DNA of 64,000 bases from CAIWHR01 sp963734085 (lineage in GTDB: Bacteria; Pseudomonadota; Gammaproteobacteria; Burkholderiales; Casimicrobiaceae), in the NCBI GenBank assembly GCA_963734085.1, contig CAVTFT010000020.1, positions 83,314 through 147,313 of the forward strand. Reading direction: 5' to 3'. This document shows positions 43,845 to 53,452 of the stretch, one piece after another. Under the pieces are notes generated by a model, which was given only the letters and a program-made list of their open reading frames with translations, ran no database searches and had not been told where the DNA came from. The first letter of the stretch is position 1. Each line of letters begins with the position of its first letter. Made by a program: the position numbers and the translations under genes.

Positions 43845-44475
43845 TTACGCCTCAGTTTGTTCCGCGATCTCCAGTGCGTCGTCAACCTCGATTCCGAGAC
43901 ATCTGACGGTGCTCTCAAGTCTATGTCCCGCGGGACATAGTTTGACTATCTCCCGCGCCGAACTATGTCCCGTGTACGCCTGGCAGCCTGATTTGTCGCG
44001 GGTTGGCGTTTTCAGCGCGGGACATTGCAGTCCTCCTTGGCGGGCACTTTCGCGTGCAAAGAGAGCATCTTCGAACGAGTCGGGAAGATCACGCCACCCA
44101 ATGGCAAGCCGGGTTGTTTCGCCCGGACCATAAGCTCCTTGCGTTGCTGAACGGCGCCTGCAGTCCTGCCAACTATGTCCACTGCTGCCCACTCACGCTC
44201 ATTCGTGGATTGCGTGCCGGCGGGACCTAGTCCGGCGCGGGAGATAGTCGAGCTTCGTGTGCCCGAGCAGCAGCTGAACCGCCCGGAGATTCCTGGTCCG
44301 CCGGTGGATTAGCGTCGGTTTGGTACGGCGCAGCGAGTGGGTGCCATAGGCCGCTGGATCCAGCCCAATCGACGATCGCGCGGGCGGCGACATGACTTCC
44401 CTGGACCACGTCGTGGACGCGAAGCCCGACCAGATCGCAGCCACGCAGCTTGCTATCGATGGCGAGGTGAACGGC
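43845..44475 (-). pseudogene. Tyrosine recombinase remnant, multiply broken
   Basis: Pieces in order on the minus strand: HLAIDSKLRGCDLVGLRVHD...AARAIV (near 44400-44475), then in another frame GLDPAAYGTHSLRRTKPTLI and LRAVQLLLGHTKL (44250-44360), then after a 330-bp insertion LESTVRCLGIEVDDALEIAE to the stop at 43845. The HxLRR box (HSLRRTK) and LLGHTKLESTVRxLG are the catalytic domain. A deletion joins the first two parts out of frame and the N-terminal half is missing. Confidence 0.8.
43921..44249. mobile_element. MITE-like insertion with 29-bp inverted repeats
   Basis: Inside the integrase gene, between LLGHTKL and ESTVR. The ends are GACTATCTCCCGCGCCG followed by AACTATGTCCCG on the left (43944-43972) and its complement on the right (44221-44249), with two or three mismatches. 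The left side has an additional perfect palindrome CTATGTCCCGCGGGACATAG at 43921-43940. No gene is inside. The target duplication was not resolved. Confidence 0.5.
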
Positions 44476-44525
44476 GCAATTCGCCGCCGTTGTAAAGTGC
44501 CGGCTTCAACGTTCAGGAGTCCGCG

Positions 44526-45023
44526 ATGCCAGCATGTGGACCGCGATCCCGGCCGTCGTCACGTCTCTTCGCGGCGCTCGCTTGCGCGATGCTGTTCGGT
44601 TGCGCGCAGCCCGAGCGCGCGCCCGAGCCCGCGCCGCCGACGCCAGCACCGCCGACGCCAGCACCGATCGTTCCTGCACCTCCGGCCCCACCATCATCTG
44701 GCGACACCGCGATAAGCACGCAACAACGCGGCCGCATTTCGATGTACGGCAATGATTTCGCGGGCAGGAAGACCGCCAGCGGGGAGCCGTTCGATCCCAC
44801 CGCGCTCACCATGGCACACCGAACACTGCCATTCGGCACGCGCGTGCGCGTCACCAATCTCGAGAACCAACGCAGTGTGGAGGTCGTGGTAAACGATCGC
44901 GGCCCGTTCGTGTCCGGCCGTATTGCCGACCTGTCCGAAGCCGCGGCTCGCCGCATAGGCATGATTGCCGATGGTGTGGTGGAAGCGCTCCTCGATATTC
45001 TTCAGCCGGGGAAAGGTCGCTAG
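44526..45023 (+). CDS. rlpA: RlpA-like lipoprotein (septal lytic-transglycosylase family)
   Basis: A 165-residue lipoprotein. The signal peptide ends in lipobox LFGC (ACAMLFGCAQP), then a Pro-rich linker of AP repeats (about residues 33-58) and a double-psi beta-barrel: GRISMYGNDFAGRKTASGE, the His of MAHRTLPFGTRVRVTN and the catalytic Asp in VVNDRGPFV. There is no C-terminal SPOR domain, so it resembles short RlpA proteins. It would act on peptidoglycan at the septum or cell wall. Confidence 0.85.
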   Translation: MPACGPRSRPSSRLFAALACAMLFGCAQPERAPEPAPPTPAPPTPAPIVPAPPAPPSSGDTAISTQQRGRISMYGNDFAGRKTASGEPFDPTALTMAHRTLPFGTRVRVTNLENQRSVEVVVNDRGPFVSGRIADLSEAAARRIGMIADGVVEALLDILQPGKGR

Positions 45024-45183
45024 GGGCGCAAGCACAACCCGCTACGACCGGTCTTGGCCGTTCAGCGACCGCTGGGGCGGCAGCGCTCCCGGCGTTTCGA
45101 GGCATCGCGTCGCAACGCGCGGGACTGCCTGCATGACGCCGCTACGTTTGACCTCGGGAGAAATCGTTATTGGGGAACAGGCG

Positions 45184-45849
45184 CTATCTTCTTTGCGCAA
45201 TCAGAATTGTCTCAAATCCCCAAAATGCCCAAGTGCCTGGCAAGCTCCTTTGCAGGAGGATGCTCACCGGTTCCAGCACCGCACCCAATAGGAATAGTGC
45301 AATTGGACGATGACGTCTTACCTTCAACATAACCGAGCACCCCGACTGCTCAATTGCAGAACACACATGCTCGAAGTTCGGCAAATAGCGGTGCGTCGGA
45401 TCATCATAGAAATTGAGACACCCCTTTCTCTTTGGGAAGAGAACGGATTCCTGCGCAGGAAAGGAAAGGTAAAGCTTTCCGTCTCTATTCAAGCACGAGC
45501 ACATTGCATCCACGACGTCCATCGGAGCGTCCGTGTGCTCTAAGTTATGGGAGGACACCACGGCATCGAACGTTGGTCCAAATTCCTTGATTCGACGAGC
45601 GAAATGCTTGGGCTCGCAAAAATACAGCTCTTCCGCCGCCTTGTGATCATTGGCGTCCAGGTTGTATTCAGCGATATCTATTCCGACGTATTGAAGGTAG
45701 GGGTTCAGGGCAAGAAATCTGGCCGGCGAATGATTTCCACAACCAACGTCCAGTACTCTGGCTGCCTTTGGCAAGCGTGCGATAAATGCATTTATTGAGC
45801 GATGGTCGAGTATCGCTCTCAACTTAGCCCTGAGCCCTGTTTGTCGCAT
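45184..45849 (-). CDS. Class I SAM-dependent methyltransferase, AT-rich
   Basis: A 221-residue protein with motif I VLDVGCGNHS, motif II-like YVGIDIAEYNLDA and motif IV-like FDAVVSSHNLEHTD, followed by a GKLYLSFPAQESV strand and a hydrophobic C-terminal segment (ALFLLGAVLEPVSILL). The base composition is clearly lower in GC than the flanking genes, which points to transfer from elsewhere. Similar enzymes often modify sugars or lipids in surface polysaccharide loci, but no such locus is near. Confidence 0.8.
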   Translation of the reverse strand: MRQTGLRAKLRAILDHRSINAFIARLPKAARVLDVGCGNHSPARFLALNPYLQYVGIDIAEYNLDANDHKAAEELYFCEPKHFARRIKEFGPTFDAVVSSHNLEHTDAPMDVVDAMCSCLNRDGKLYLSFPAQESVLFPKRKGCLNFYDDPTHRYLPNFEHVCSAIEQSGCSVMLKVRRHRPIALFLLGAVLEPVSILLQRSLPGTWAFWGFETILIAQRR

Positions 45850-45909
45850 TCACATCCCGACCACTCATGCCAACGGCCGCCGCACTTCCGGCTCGCCGAC
45901 GGTGCGCGA

Positions 45910-47238
45910 TCAGACGATCGCGATCTCCTGTCGCAGCGCGCCGGTGAACAGGCTCTTGGGAATCATCGCGTGCACGCCGCGAACGATGTCGACGACCTGC
46001 GTGACGCGGAAGCTCACTGCGATGCTGCACAGCGCGTACGCATCGAGCTCGCTCAGCTTGGCGTGTGTCGCCAGGAATTTGATGGCGTTGCGCGCGGCCG
46101 ACGTCATGGCGACGTTGAGGTCCTTGTCGAGTCCGACGATGATCCAGTGCGTATCGGTTTCCGCGATCGGCCACGCGAAATTCTTCTGTTTGTGGAGAAC
46201 GACCTGGATGCGCATATCCTTCATGCGCGTCTCCAGCGCGGTGAGACAGATCTCGCCATCGCCCTGCACCGCATGCGAGTCACCGGTGAAAATGAGCCCG
46301 CCCGGTTTCCACACGGGAATGAACAACGAGGAGCCTTCGGACAGTTCGCTCAGGTCGAGATTACCGGCGTGCGGGCCCGGAGGAACGGAGCTCGTGACGC
46401 CCGGGCTCAGCGGAGGAAAGTAGCCATCGGGCGGCGCCAGGCCCAACGTTCCCTGAAACGGTTTCAAGGGCACGCTGATGTCGGTGGCGAACTTTGCGCT
46501 CTTGGCGGAAAGATCGAGGTCCAGGTATTTGATCTGCCCTTGCGCGTAATCCTGCGGAAGCAGGCCGGTACCGAGCGCGCCCGGATTGTTGAAGACGGCG
46601 GCCCAATTGAAGGGCTCGAGTTTCTTGTAGCGGATCTCGAGCACGTCCCCCGGCTCGGCGCCCTTGACGGCAATCGGGCCGATGATCGAGTGCGGCCCCT
46701 TGCCCGGGTTGGCGACGCGCAGCTGCGCGAGCTTGTTCACCGGCACGCCGGGCTGCATCTCGTTCAGAAAGTGCGACCAGGTGTTGGGGAAGCTGACCGT
46801 ATCGCCTGAATCGATGGTGAGGATAGGCGGCAGATTGGCATCGAAGACACCGAGCCGGACGCTTTCCTTGGTGGACTCGACGACATGCAGATGGCCCGCG
46901 TCGCCGCGCTGGCTGCCCGTGGCGGCTGTTGCTCCGGGTGTTTGCGCTTCCGCGAGCTTGGCAAACCATGGCTCCACGGCAGCCAACAGACCCATGAAGC
47001 CGCTCGCGCGCATCAAGTCGCGGCGCGCGCGGCCGCGCGCTGTCAGGTAGGCGTCCAGTTTCTCCTGGTCGACTTCGTCTCTGTGGAGCAGACGGTCCGC
47101 CGATCGTTTTTGGAACGCCGCGTCCTTGATGTCCTCACGCAGAACGCCGGTCCCCTTTTCGTCGCCGCAGCCGAACAGGCTGCAGCACTCGTGATGGTGA
47201 TGCGGAGGGGCAGTTGTCTCATCATGTTGTTCCGACAT
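45910..47238 (-). CDS. Acetamidase/formamidase family protein
   Basis: A 442-residue protein of the FmdA/AmdA family. Seen are SGDTVSFPNTWSHFLNEM, NPGKGPHSIIGPIAVKGAEPGDVLEIR, PPLSPGVTSSVPPGPHAGNLDL, the IFTGDSHAVQGDGEICLTALET box and a terminal region binding metal. The N-terminal His-rich PPHHHHECC and a putative exported stretch (RRDLMRASGFMGLLAAV, twin-Arg) are unusual for the family, so it may be exported. GAGGAGAATG precedes the ATG. It would hydrolyse short amides; the substrate is unknown. Confidence 0.85.
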   Translation of the reverse strand: MSEQHDETTAPPHHHHECCSLFGCGDEKGTGVLREDIKDAAFQKRSADRLLHRDEVDQEKLDAYLTARGRARRDLMRASGFMGLLAAVEPWFAKLAEAQTPGATAATGSQRGDAGHLHVVESTKESVRLGVFDANLPPILTIDSGDTVSFPNTWSHFLNEMQPGVPVNKLAQLRVANPGKGPHSIIGPIAVKGAEPGDVLEIRYKKLEPFNWAAVFNNPGALGTGLLPQDYAQGQIKYLDLDLSAKSAKFATDISVPLKPFQGTLGLAPPDGYFPPLSPGVTSSVPPGPHAGNLDLSELSEGSSLFIPVWKPGGLIFTGDSHAVQGDGEICLTALETRMKDMRIQVVLHKQKNFAWPIAETDTHWIIVGLDKDLNVAMTSAARNAIKFLATHAKLSELDAYALCSIAVSFRVTQVVDIVRGVHAMIPKSLFTGALRQEIAIV

Positions 47239-47438
47239 GGCATTCTCCTCGCTAGGCTGACGATTCCCCAGAATTTCCATTGAGTGCGGATCAATCACCG
47301 ATGCGGACGAAAGCAGGTACCGATGCAAGCCACCTTTCGCCGCGGCGGCGGAGCGACAACGCGGGGCGGTTATTTTGCGCGCGTCGGTTGTGGAAATAAA
47401 CCATCCACGGCGTGTCAAAGGGCGGTCGCTCCGATCAC

Positions 47439-48560
47439 CTAAGGCACGGTCCTCTTGTTGGTCTCGCCGGCGGGGTCCCCGATCTCGGTCCCCCGCCGCC
47501 GGAACGGCAGGCGCCGACGGAAGTCTTCGCTGTCTGCTTTGGCACTCTGGGCGGCGAGCTCGGCAGCCTCCGGGTAGGACATTGGGATCTTGCTCTTGTC
47601 GATCTCGAGCAGCTTCGTTTCGTTGTTCACGCGCACGCGGTACTTGCTCAGGTTGTAGAGGAGGTACATCGCAAACAGATTGTCGATGTCCTCGTAATGA
47701 TCCTGTTCCTTCCGGAAGTCGCTGGACAGGACCGAAGGAAACCGGTTCGGCAGGTCCTTGAATGCCACCTTCTCGTCTCCGTGCGGATCCACGTAGATCG
47801 AGCCTTCGTACTTCCTGTACCACACCACGTCCAGCCTGTACCCGCGCGCGTTCCACTCCTTGAGGAGCTTCATCGCCATCTCGGTGGGAATATTGGCGTT
47901 GGCAGCCGCTACCAGCCTCCGCCCGGAGAGAAGCGTCGCGCTCGTGACCTCGAGGTCCCGGTACCCGGCGCCGTACTTGAATCCGGCACCGATGGTCTTG
48001 GCGCAGTTGAGGCGCAGGTAGTCGTACCGTACTTCGCCGTCGTGGTACTCGGTGTCCCTGACCCGGTTGTGATAGTCATCGTTGATGCGCGTGAAGTACG
48101 CCGCGAGCGCCTCCTTCTCCGCGGCCGGTACGCCGTAGACGCGCACCCCTATGACCGATCGCTTGTAGATCTCGCCGAAGTCGAGGCCGAACAACGCCGT
48201 GTCGCCGAGCGAAGACAGGGTCTTGAACAGGTATTCCTTCTTCGGAATCCTGACCATGAGATCGTCGGTGTAAAAGTTCTTTGCATGCTTGCGCGCCCGG
48301 TCGGCGTAGAAGTTGGCGCTGTAGACGAGTTCATCGCCGGGCGCCAGGTCCCGGATCGCCAGGGCTATGTGTCCCGCCGACCCGCCTTTGGAGGTGCCGT
48401 AGCTGATCAGCAGCTCCATGTCATACGGGTCCTGTCGCAGGATGTTCACAACCTCATCGATGTTGGCCGGTTCAGGCCCGCCCTTGGTTCCGAAGTCGGC
48501 GGCTGCCACATCAACTGCAAGGATCAGCGCTGTTACTGCATACCAAATCACGGCTCTCAT
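47439..48560 (-). CDS. Secreted hypothetical protein
   Basis: A 373-residue protein with a signal peptide (AVIWYAVTALILAVDVAAA). It has GGSAGHIALAIRDLAPGDE and LNCAKTIGAGFKYGAGYRD stretches, which place a His and a Cys as in some NlpC/P60- or papain-like hydrolases; this is only an impression. GAGGA precedes the ATG at 48560. It lies 200 bases upstream of the acetamidase gene on the same strand, but the gap argues against a tight operon. Confidence 0.55.
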   Translation of the reverse strand: MRAVIWYAVTALILAVDVAAADFGTKGGPEPANIDEVVNILRQDPYDMELLISYGTSKGGSAGHIALAIRDLAPGDELVYSANFYADRARKHAKNFYTDDLMVRIPKKEYLFKTLSSLGDTALFGLDFGEIYKRSVIGVRVYGVPAAEKEALAAYFTRINDDYHNRVRDTEYHDGEVRYDYLRLNCAKTIGAGFKYGAGYRDLEVTSATLLSGRRLVAAANANIPTEMAMKLLKEWNARGYRLDVVWYRKYEGSIYVDPHGDEKVAFKDLPNRFPSVLSSDFRKEQDHYEDIDNLFAMYLLYNLSKYRVRVNNETKLLEIDKSKIPMSYPEAAELAAQSAKADSEDFRRRLPFRRRGTEIGDPAGETNKRTVP

Positions 48561-48753
48561 CGCATTTGTCCTCGTGAAACCCATAATTCGATGCATTCGG
48601 CTGATCCAGGCGTTGAATCCCGGGCTATCCGTTTCGGGGATCGCTGCAGCACCCTCGGTATCGGTGGGCGGACGAGAGCGCGTTCTTCATTGAACCCTTG
48701 GCAGCCGTTAGAATAGCCCTGCGCAATCCACTTCAACACTTCAAGGATTTCCC

Positions 48754-49260
48754 GTGAAAATCTCCATGTATCAGGCGAGCGTCCCGCAATTCGTCAATAT
48801 CCTTGGCAGCCTGTCAAGAATCCTCGACCGGGCGCAGGCCCACGTCGACGCGAAGAAGCTCGACCCAACCGCATTGACCGACTATCGCTTGTTTCCCGAC
48901 ATGCTGCCCATGAAGTCGCAAGTTCAGATTGCCTGCGATACGGCCAAAGGCGTGGTCGCGCGCCTGGCCGGAGTGGAGATACCGGTGCATGAGGATACCG
49001 AGAAGTCTTTGGCCGATCTGAAGGCGCGCATCGCCAAGGCCGTCGCCTTCATACAGACCGTAAAGCCGCAGCAGATCGACGACACCGAGGACAGGGAGAT
49101 CGTGATAAAGCGAGGCGAGACGGAAACCCGGTACACGGGCATGCAATTCCTGCTCGGCCGCGCATTACCCAATTTCTATTTTCATGTCACCACCGCCTAC
49201 AACATCCTGCGCCATAACGGTATCGAAATCGGCAAGCGCGATTATCTCGGCAACCCCTGA
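48754..49260 (+). CDS. DUF1993 family protein
   Basis: A 168-residue soluble protein starting MKISMYQASVPQFVNILGSL. The DUF1993 pattern is clear: KLDPTALTDYRLFPDMLPMK, QVQIACDTAKGVVARLAGVE, FIQTVKPQQIDD and FYFHVTTAYNILRHNG. The fold is a helical bundle as in DinB-like proteins; the function is unknown. Single gene. Confidence 0.9.
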   Translation: MKISMYQASVPQFVNILGSLSRILDRAQAHVDAKKLDPTALTDYRLFPDMLPMKSQVQIACDTAKGVVARLAGVEIPVHEDTEKSLADLKARIAKAVAFIQTVKPQQIDDTEDREIVIKRGETETRYTGMQFLLGRALPNFYFHVTTAYNILRHNGIEIGKRDYLGNP

Positions 49261-49347
49261 AATAGTCTCAGCACCGGCGCAGTACGTGGACCAATCACCA
49301 TCGGCGCCCCGATGTAGATGGACGCAAGAGCCATAGGGCCCAATCAC

Positions 49348-49806
49348 ATGAAACGTTTCCTCAACTCTCTCCGGGCGACGTTGCTCAAGTCACTGGGGGC
49401 ATTGGCAGTGACTGTGTTCGCTGCGGGTGGTGCCGCCGGCGCCTCTCCGCCCATCGACGAAAGCCAGCTGCTGGACCTCGGCTTCAAGGTGCTCGTTGCG
49501 ACAACAAAGGTTCAGCAGGATTGGGTGCGGGGGCTTCCTCCTGGCAAGATCAGGCCGATGCAGCGCACCGGCAAGAAGTTCTTCATCTACCCGGATGCGC
49601 CCAGAAACCAGATCTACGTCGGTGGCCCGAAGGAATATGAGGCCTTTGTGCAGCTCCACCCCGAACAGCGGACGGCGGGTGCACAGCAGGTGGCAAAAGA
49701 GGCAATCGCGTACCGTGGCAAACAGGATGACACCATGCGGAAGGCGACGGCTCGCGACTTGTCGGACCCCTTCCTGGGAGCGAGTTGGGCCGATCTCGGC
49801 TGGTAG
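49348..49806 (+). CDS. Secreted hypothetical protein
   Basis: A 152-residue protein with a signal peptide (LGALAVTVFAAGGAAGA) and a hydrophilic mature domain (DLGFKVLVATTKVQQDWVRG, a PPGKIRPMQRTGKKFF strand and IYPDAPRNQIYVGG). The helix-strand pattern and the DxxLGASWADLGW end are distinctive, but no family is recognised. The ATG at 49348 is chosen to give the signal peptide its basic start (MKRF). Confidence 0.65.
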   Translation: MKRFLNSLRATLLKSLGALAVTVFAAGGAAGASPPIDESQLLDLGFKVLVATTKVQQDWVRGLPPGKIRPMQRTGKKFFIYPDAPRNQIYVGGPKEYEAFVQLHPEQRTAGAQQVAKEAIAYRGKQDDTMRKATARDLSDPFLGASWADLGW

Positions 49807-50571
49807 GTCCGCGCCATTCGGTGGCGCCAGAGTTCGGCGTTGTTGCCCTTGAGCGCGCGCCCTTCGAGGCCGCGGTCTTTCTCGCGCAGGTCGCCGGGAA
49901 AGCGCCGCTCGACGGCGGCGCAAACCCGGAGCGCCGCTGCCACCGTCGAGTTCGGCGGTGCGACCTCCGTGTTCGCGGCAGTGCTCATCCGTTGACTACA
50001 ACCGCAACGATCTGTACGTACGGCTTGAAACTCTTTGCGGCGCGGCGTAGTCTGCGATCGTACGTAGTGTGCTGTATGGATCGGTGCTCGCGGTAGGGTG
50101 TCAGTCGTGAGTATCGGTGTTCGCGGGTCCATTGCCCCGCAACCGGATGCTCCCCCGAGTTCGTCGCCGCGAGGTAGCGCCGATGCTGTAGGCAATCACG
50201 ACGGGGAGGTACCTTATCGATGACACCTACTACATGATGTCCCCGAAGCCGGCCACCAACTGGCGGCGCACGTTGCGGTGACGCAACGAAATCCGATGTG
50301 TTCCTGCGAAGCCCCGCGATTACCGTGGGGCTTTGCTTTGGTACTCACGGGTTGCCGGCGCGCCAGATTCTCAGTGCTGCGGCCCTCCGTCCTGCGTTGC
50401 ACCCAGTGTCCCGCGAAGGCACTCGCGAACCATCAACTCACGGGCCTGCAGTGATGCAGGTCTTTTTGTCACCTCGAACCCTCGCGCTAGAATCTGACCA
50501 CCACGCAGCGCACCGGATTGCCGGTTCGACCTCGTCGGAATCATCGGCCAACTTCGTCCGAATACGCACCG
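49807..50571. other. Gene-poor stretch with a terminator-like hairpin
   Basis: No firm gene. On the minus strand a frame around 49800-49985 (containing ALRVCAAVERRFPGDLREKD) looks protein-like but has no convincing start. A stem AAGCCCCGCG/CGTGGGGCTT with loop ATTAC at 50309-50333 and weak T-tract TTGCTTTG follows. Confidence 0.4.
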
Positions 50572-53268
50572 ATGGCAGTTTGGCAAGTACAACTCCTCGG
50601 CGGCTTGCGCGCGACGCACGGGAATTCGGTGCTGGCGCAGTTTCCGAGTCGACCCATCGCGATGCTGCTGGCGCGGCTTGCGCTGCAACCGCAGCGGCGC
50701 CATGCCCGTGAAGAACTGATCGATCTGCTTTGGCCCGATGTCGAGCTCGATGTCGGCCGCAATCGCCTGCGCCAGGTTCTCTCGACCCTGCGTCGGCTGC
50801 TCGAGCCCCCAGGCGTACCGCCAAACTCGGTGCTGATCGCCGATCGCCAGACCGTCGGGCTGAACACGGACGCGGTGAGCTGCGACGTGCACGAGTTCGA
50901 GCAGCTCCTCCGTCAGGGTGCAATGTCCCAGGCGTTGGCCTGCTATCGCGGTGAGTTGTTGCCGGGGTTTATCGATGAGTGGGTCGACGAGGAACGCATT
51001 CGATTGACGGCCTTATATGAACGTGCGCTCGCACGAAGCAGCGCCGCGGGCGTGACGATTGGGCCAAGCGAGAGATCTCCGCCGCCGAGCGACAGGGTGC
51101 GCACAGCATCCGCCGAGGATCAACTGCCATCGCGCAGTCTGCCCGCCTATGCAAGCGTGTTCTTTGGCCGGGAAAGCGAGAAGCGCAGCGTTCTCGACGC
51201 CCTTGCGCAGCACCGGCTGGTAACGCTGAGCGGCCTCGGGGGCTTCGGCAAGACGCGTTTGGCGGTCGAGTCCGCCCGTGCAGCGATTGGCTATGACACT
51301 GTTGCGTTCATCCCATTGAGCGAATGCAACGACGCCGCCTTGATCCCGAATGCCATCCGGGACGCGCTGCGCATGGAAGCTTCGCAGGAGGATGCGCTGG
51401 CACAGTTGTGCGCCTTTCTCGACGCGCAGGACGTCCTGCTGGTGCTGGACAATTTCGAGCAGGTCGTCGACGAGGGCGCGGCGGTCGTGCTGAAGCTGCT
51501 CGAGCGGCTCCCGCGACTGCGGTGCCTGGTGACCTCGCGGCGGGTTCTGAATGTCCCTGACGAGCATGTTCTCGCCATCGACCCGCTTCCGGTGCCGCAA
51601 GCCTCGATGGATGCCGCCGAAGCCGCGGCGACGCCCAGCCTCGCCTTGTTCATCGATCGCGCGCGCGGTGCGCGAGCGGACTTTGCGCTCACCGCTGACA
51701 ATCGCAAGGCGTTGATCGAGCTTTCCCGTGCGCTCGAAGGGCTGCCGTTGGCGATCGAGATCGCGGCATCGCGCATCCGCGCGTATTCGCCGACCGAGAT
51801 GTGCAATGCGCTTGCCGAGCGCTTCGGCCTGCTCACGCGACCGGGACAGCGCGGGTCTCGCTACGGCCGTCATGCGTCGCTGCAAATGACCATCGAGTGG
51901 AGCTGGCATCTGCTGACTCCGGCGCAACAGCAGTTTTTTGCGGCGTTGTCGGTCTTTCGAGGGGGCTCAACGGCCGCCGCGGTCGAATCGGTCTGTGAAG
52001 CGGCGAGCGCACGCGACGAGCTCGAGGCGCTCGTCTCCGATTCGCTGCTTCGTTCCGAGGTGGACGAAAGTGGCGTCACGCGCTTTTCGATGCTGGAAAC
52101 GCTGCGCGAGTTTGCGCAGGAGCGGCTGGACACGCAGGCGCAGCAGCTAAGGGCGCGCCATCGCGCGTACTTCCTGCAGGTGGCCCGGCACGCTGCCGCG
52201 ACCGACGCGCCGATTGCCGAGGAAGATTTTCCCAATCTGAAACAGGCGCTCAATACGGCGGTGGCGGATGAGGATCCGGCCCGCGCGCTCGACATCGGCG
52301 TGGCCTTGCGACCGCATTGGGAAGCGCACGGAACGCTTCCGGATGAATTGCGTCTGCTGACCGAGTCGCTCGCCAGCTGCCCGCACGACGAACCCAGTCT
52401 GCACGCGGGTCTGAATCTGCTGGCCGATCTGACCCTGGCTGCGGGCGATGCCGAACGGGCGCTGGCCTATGCGCAACGCGCTCTCAACGAGGCGGGGGAG
52501 GCGCCGGTGCGTCGGGCCAAGGCGCTGGTCACGCTGGCGCGTGTGCGCTGGGAGCGGGAGCAACGCGGCAACGCCGTCATCTCGATTCTGGATGAGGCGC
52601 TCAGCCTCGCAACCCGCGCCGGCATCGCGGCCGTGCAGGCCGACGCGTTGCGCGTCAGAGCCACGGTCGCGCTGAAGCATGGCTCGCGCTCCGCAGATTA
52701 CGGGGCCGCGAATGCGCTGTTCGAGCGCGCGGAAGCGGCCTACCGGGCCGTCGACCAGCCCCGCTGGGCGCACCGGGTGCTGCTGCAGCGCGCCGGCTGC
52801 CTGGTCGGGCTCAAGCGTTACGATGAAGCGCGGCAGGTTCTCGCCCGGTGCGAGCAGTACTTCGCCGGGCTCAATTCGGTCGCCGACCTGATGGCGGCGG
52901 CCAACATGACGGGCTACCTGGAATCCGGGCAGGAACACTGGCATGAAGCGGTTGCCGCCGGACGCCGCTGCGTGCAACTCGCATGGGATCGACACGCGCA
53001 CCTCTGGCTCGCGACGGCACTGTGGAACCTGCCCGCTTCGCTGGTCATGCTCGGCGAGTTCGACGTTGCCGCGCGGCTGATGCCTTTCGCGGCGCATTTC
53101 TGGGAACGCAGCATCGGCCCGCTCTCGGCGAACGATCTCGCTACCGTCGAAGACGTGCGCAAGCGCGCGGCGAAGCAGCTCGGCGCCCCGCAGACCAAGA
53201 CGCTGTGGGCCAAGGGTGCCGGGCTCTCGCTGGCCGAGGCGGTTCAACTCGCCCTGACCGGCGGCTAG
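50572..53268 (+). CDS. SARP-type (BTAD) transcriptional regulator with NB-ARC-like ATPase and TPR
   Basis: An 898-residue regulator. Residues 1-75 are the winged helix-turn-helix of OmpR/SARP type, 76-155 a BTAD-like helical domain (CDVHEFEQLLRQGAMSQALA), then a P-loop ATPase with GLGGFGKTRL at 221-230, Walker B LLVLDNFEQVV and GLPLAIEIAASRI (GxP box). The C-terminal 350 residues are TPR-like repeats. The ATG at 50572 gives the N-terminal domain its usual start. It probably regulates an inducible gene set; the small secreted gene just downstream could be a target. Confidence 0.85.
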   Translation: MAVWQVQLLGGLRATHGNSVLAQFPSRPIAMLLARLALQPQRRHAREELIDLLWPDVELDVGRNRLRQVLSTLRRLLEPPGVPPNSVLIADRQTVGLNTDAVSCDVHEFEQLLRQGAMSQALACYRGELLPGFIDEWVDEERIRLTALYERALARSSAAGVTIGPSERSPPPSDRVRTASAEDQLPSRSLPAYASVFFGRESEKRSVLDALAQHRLVTLSGLGGFGKTRLAVESARAAIGYDTVAFIPLSECNDAALIPNAIRDALRMEASQEDALAQLCAFLDAQDVLLVLDNFEQVVDEGAAVVLKLLERLPRLRCLVTSRRVLNVPDEHVLAIDPLPVPQASMDAAEAAATPSLALFIDRARGARADFALTADNRKALIELSRALEGLPLAIEIAASRIRAYSPTEMCNALAERFGLLTRPGQRGSRYGRHASLQMTIEWSWHLLTPAQQQFFAALSVFRGGSTAAAVESVCEAASARDELEALVSDSLLRSEVDESGVTRFSMLETLREFAQERLDTQAQQLRARHRAYFLQVARHAAATDAPIAEEDFPNLKQALNTAVADEDPARALDIGVALRPHWEAHGTLPDELRLLTESLASCPHDEPSLHAGLNLLADLTLAAGDAERALAYAQRALNEAGEAPVRRAKALVTLARVRWEREQRGNAVISILDEALSLATRAGIAAVQADALRVRATVALKHGSRSADYGAANALFERAEAAYRAVDQPRWAHRVLLQRAGCLVGLKRYDEARQVLARCEQYFAGLNSVADLMAAANMTGYLESGQEHWHEAVAAGRRCVQLAWDRHAHLWLATALWNLPASLVMLGEFDVAARLMPFAAHFWERSIGPLSANDLATVEDVRKRAAKQLGAPQTKTLWAKGAGLSLAEAVQLALTGG

Positions 53269-53452
53269 CGGCCTGCGGGCGGCGCCCCGCCCATCCTTCT
53301 TGCAGCGCCGCCACACACGGTGGCGGGCCATCTTTTCGCCTTCTAGCGTTTGCCTAACGGTCGGCGCGCACAGTGCGCCCCAAGGTAGCGATGCGCGTTG
53401 AAAACGCCTCCGCACCCCATCCGAAACACTCACCAACCCAAGGAGATCCGCC

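Noticed and set aside
49614..50195. Minus-strand frame between two plus-strand genes
   Set aside because: Part looks protein-like, but it overlaps a secreted-protein gene and has no convincing start or motif.
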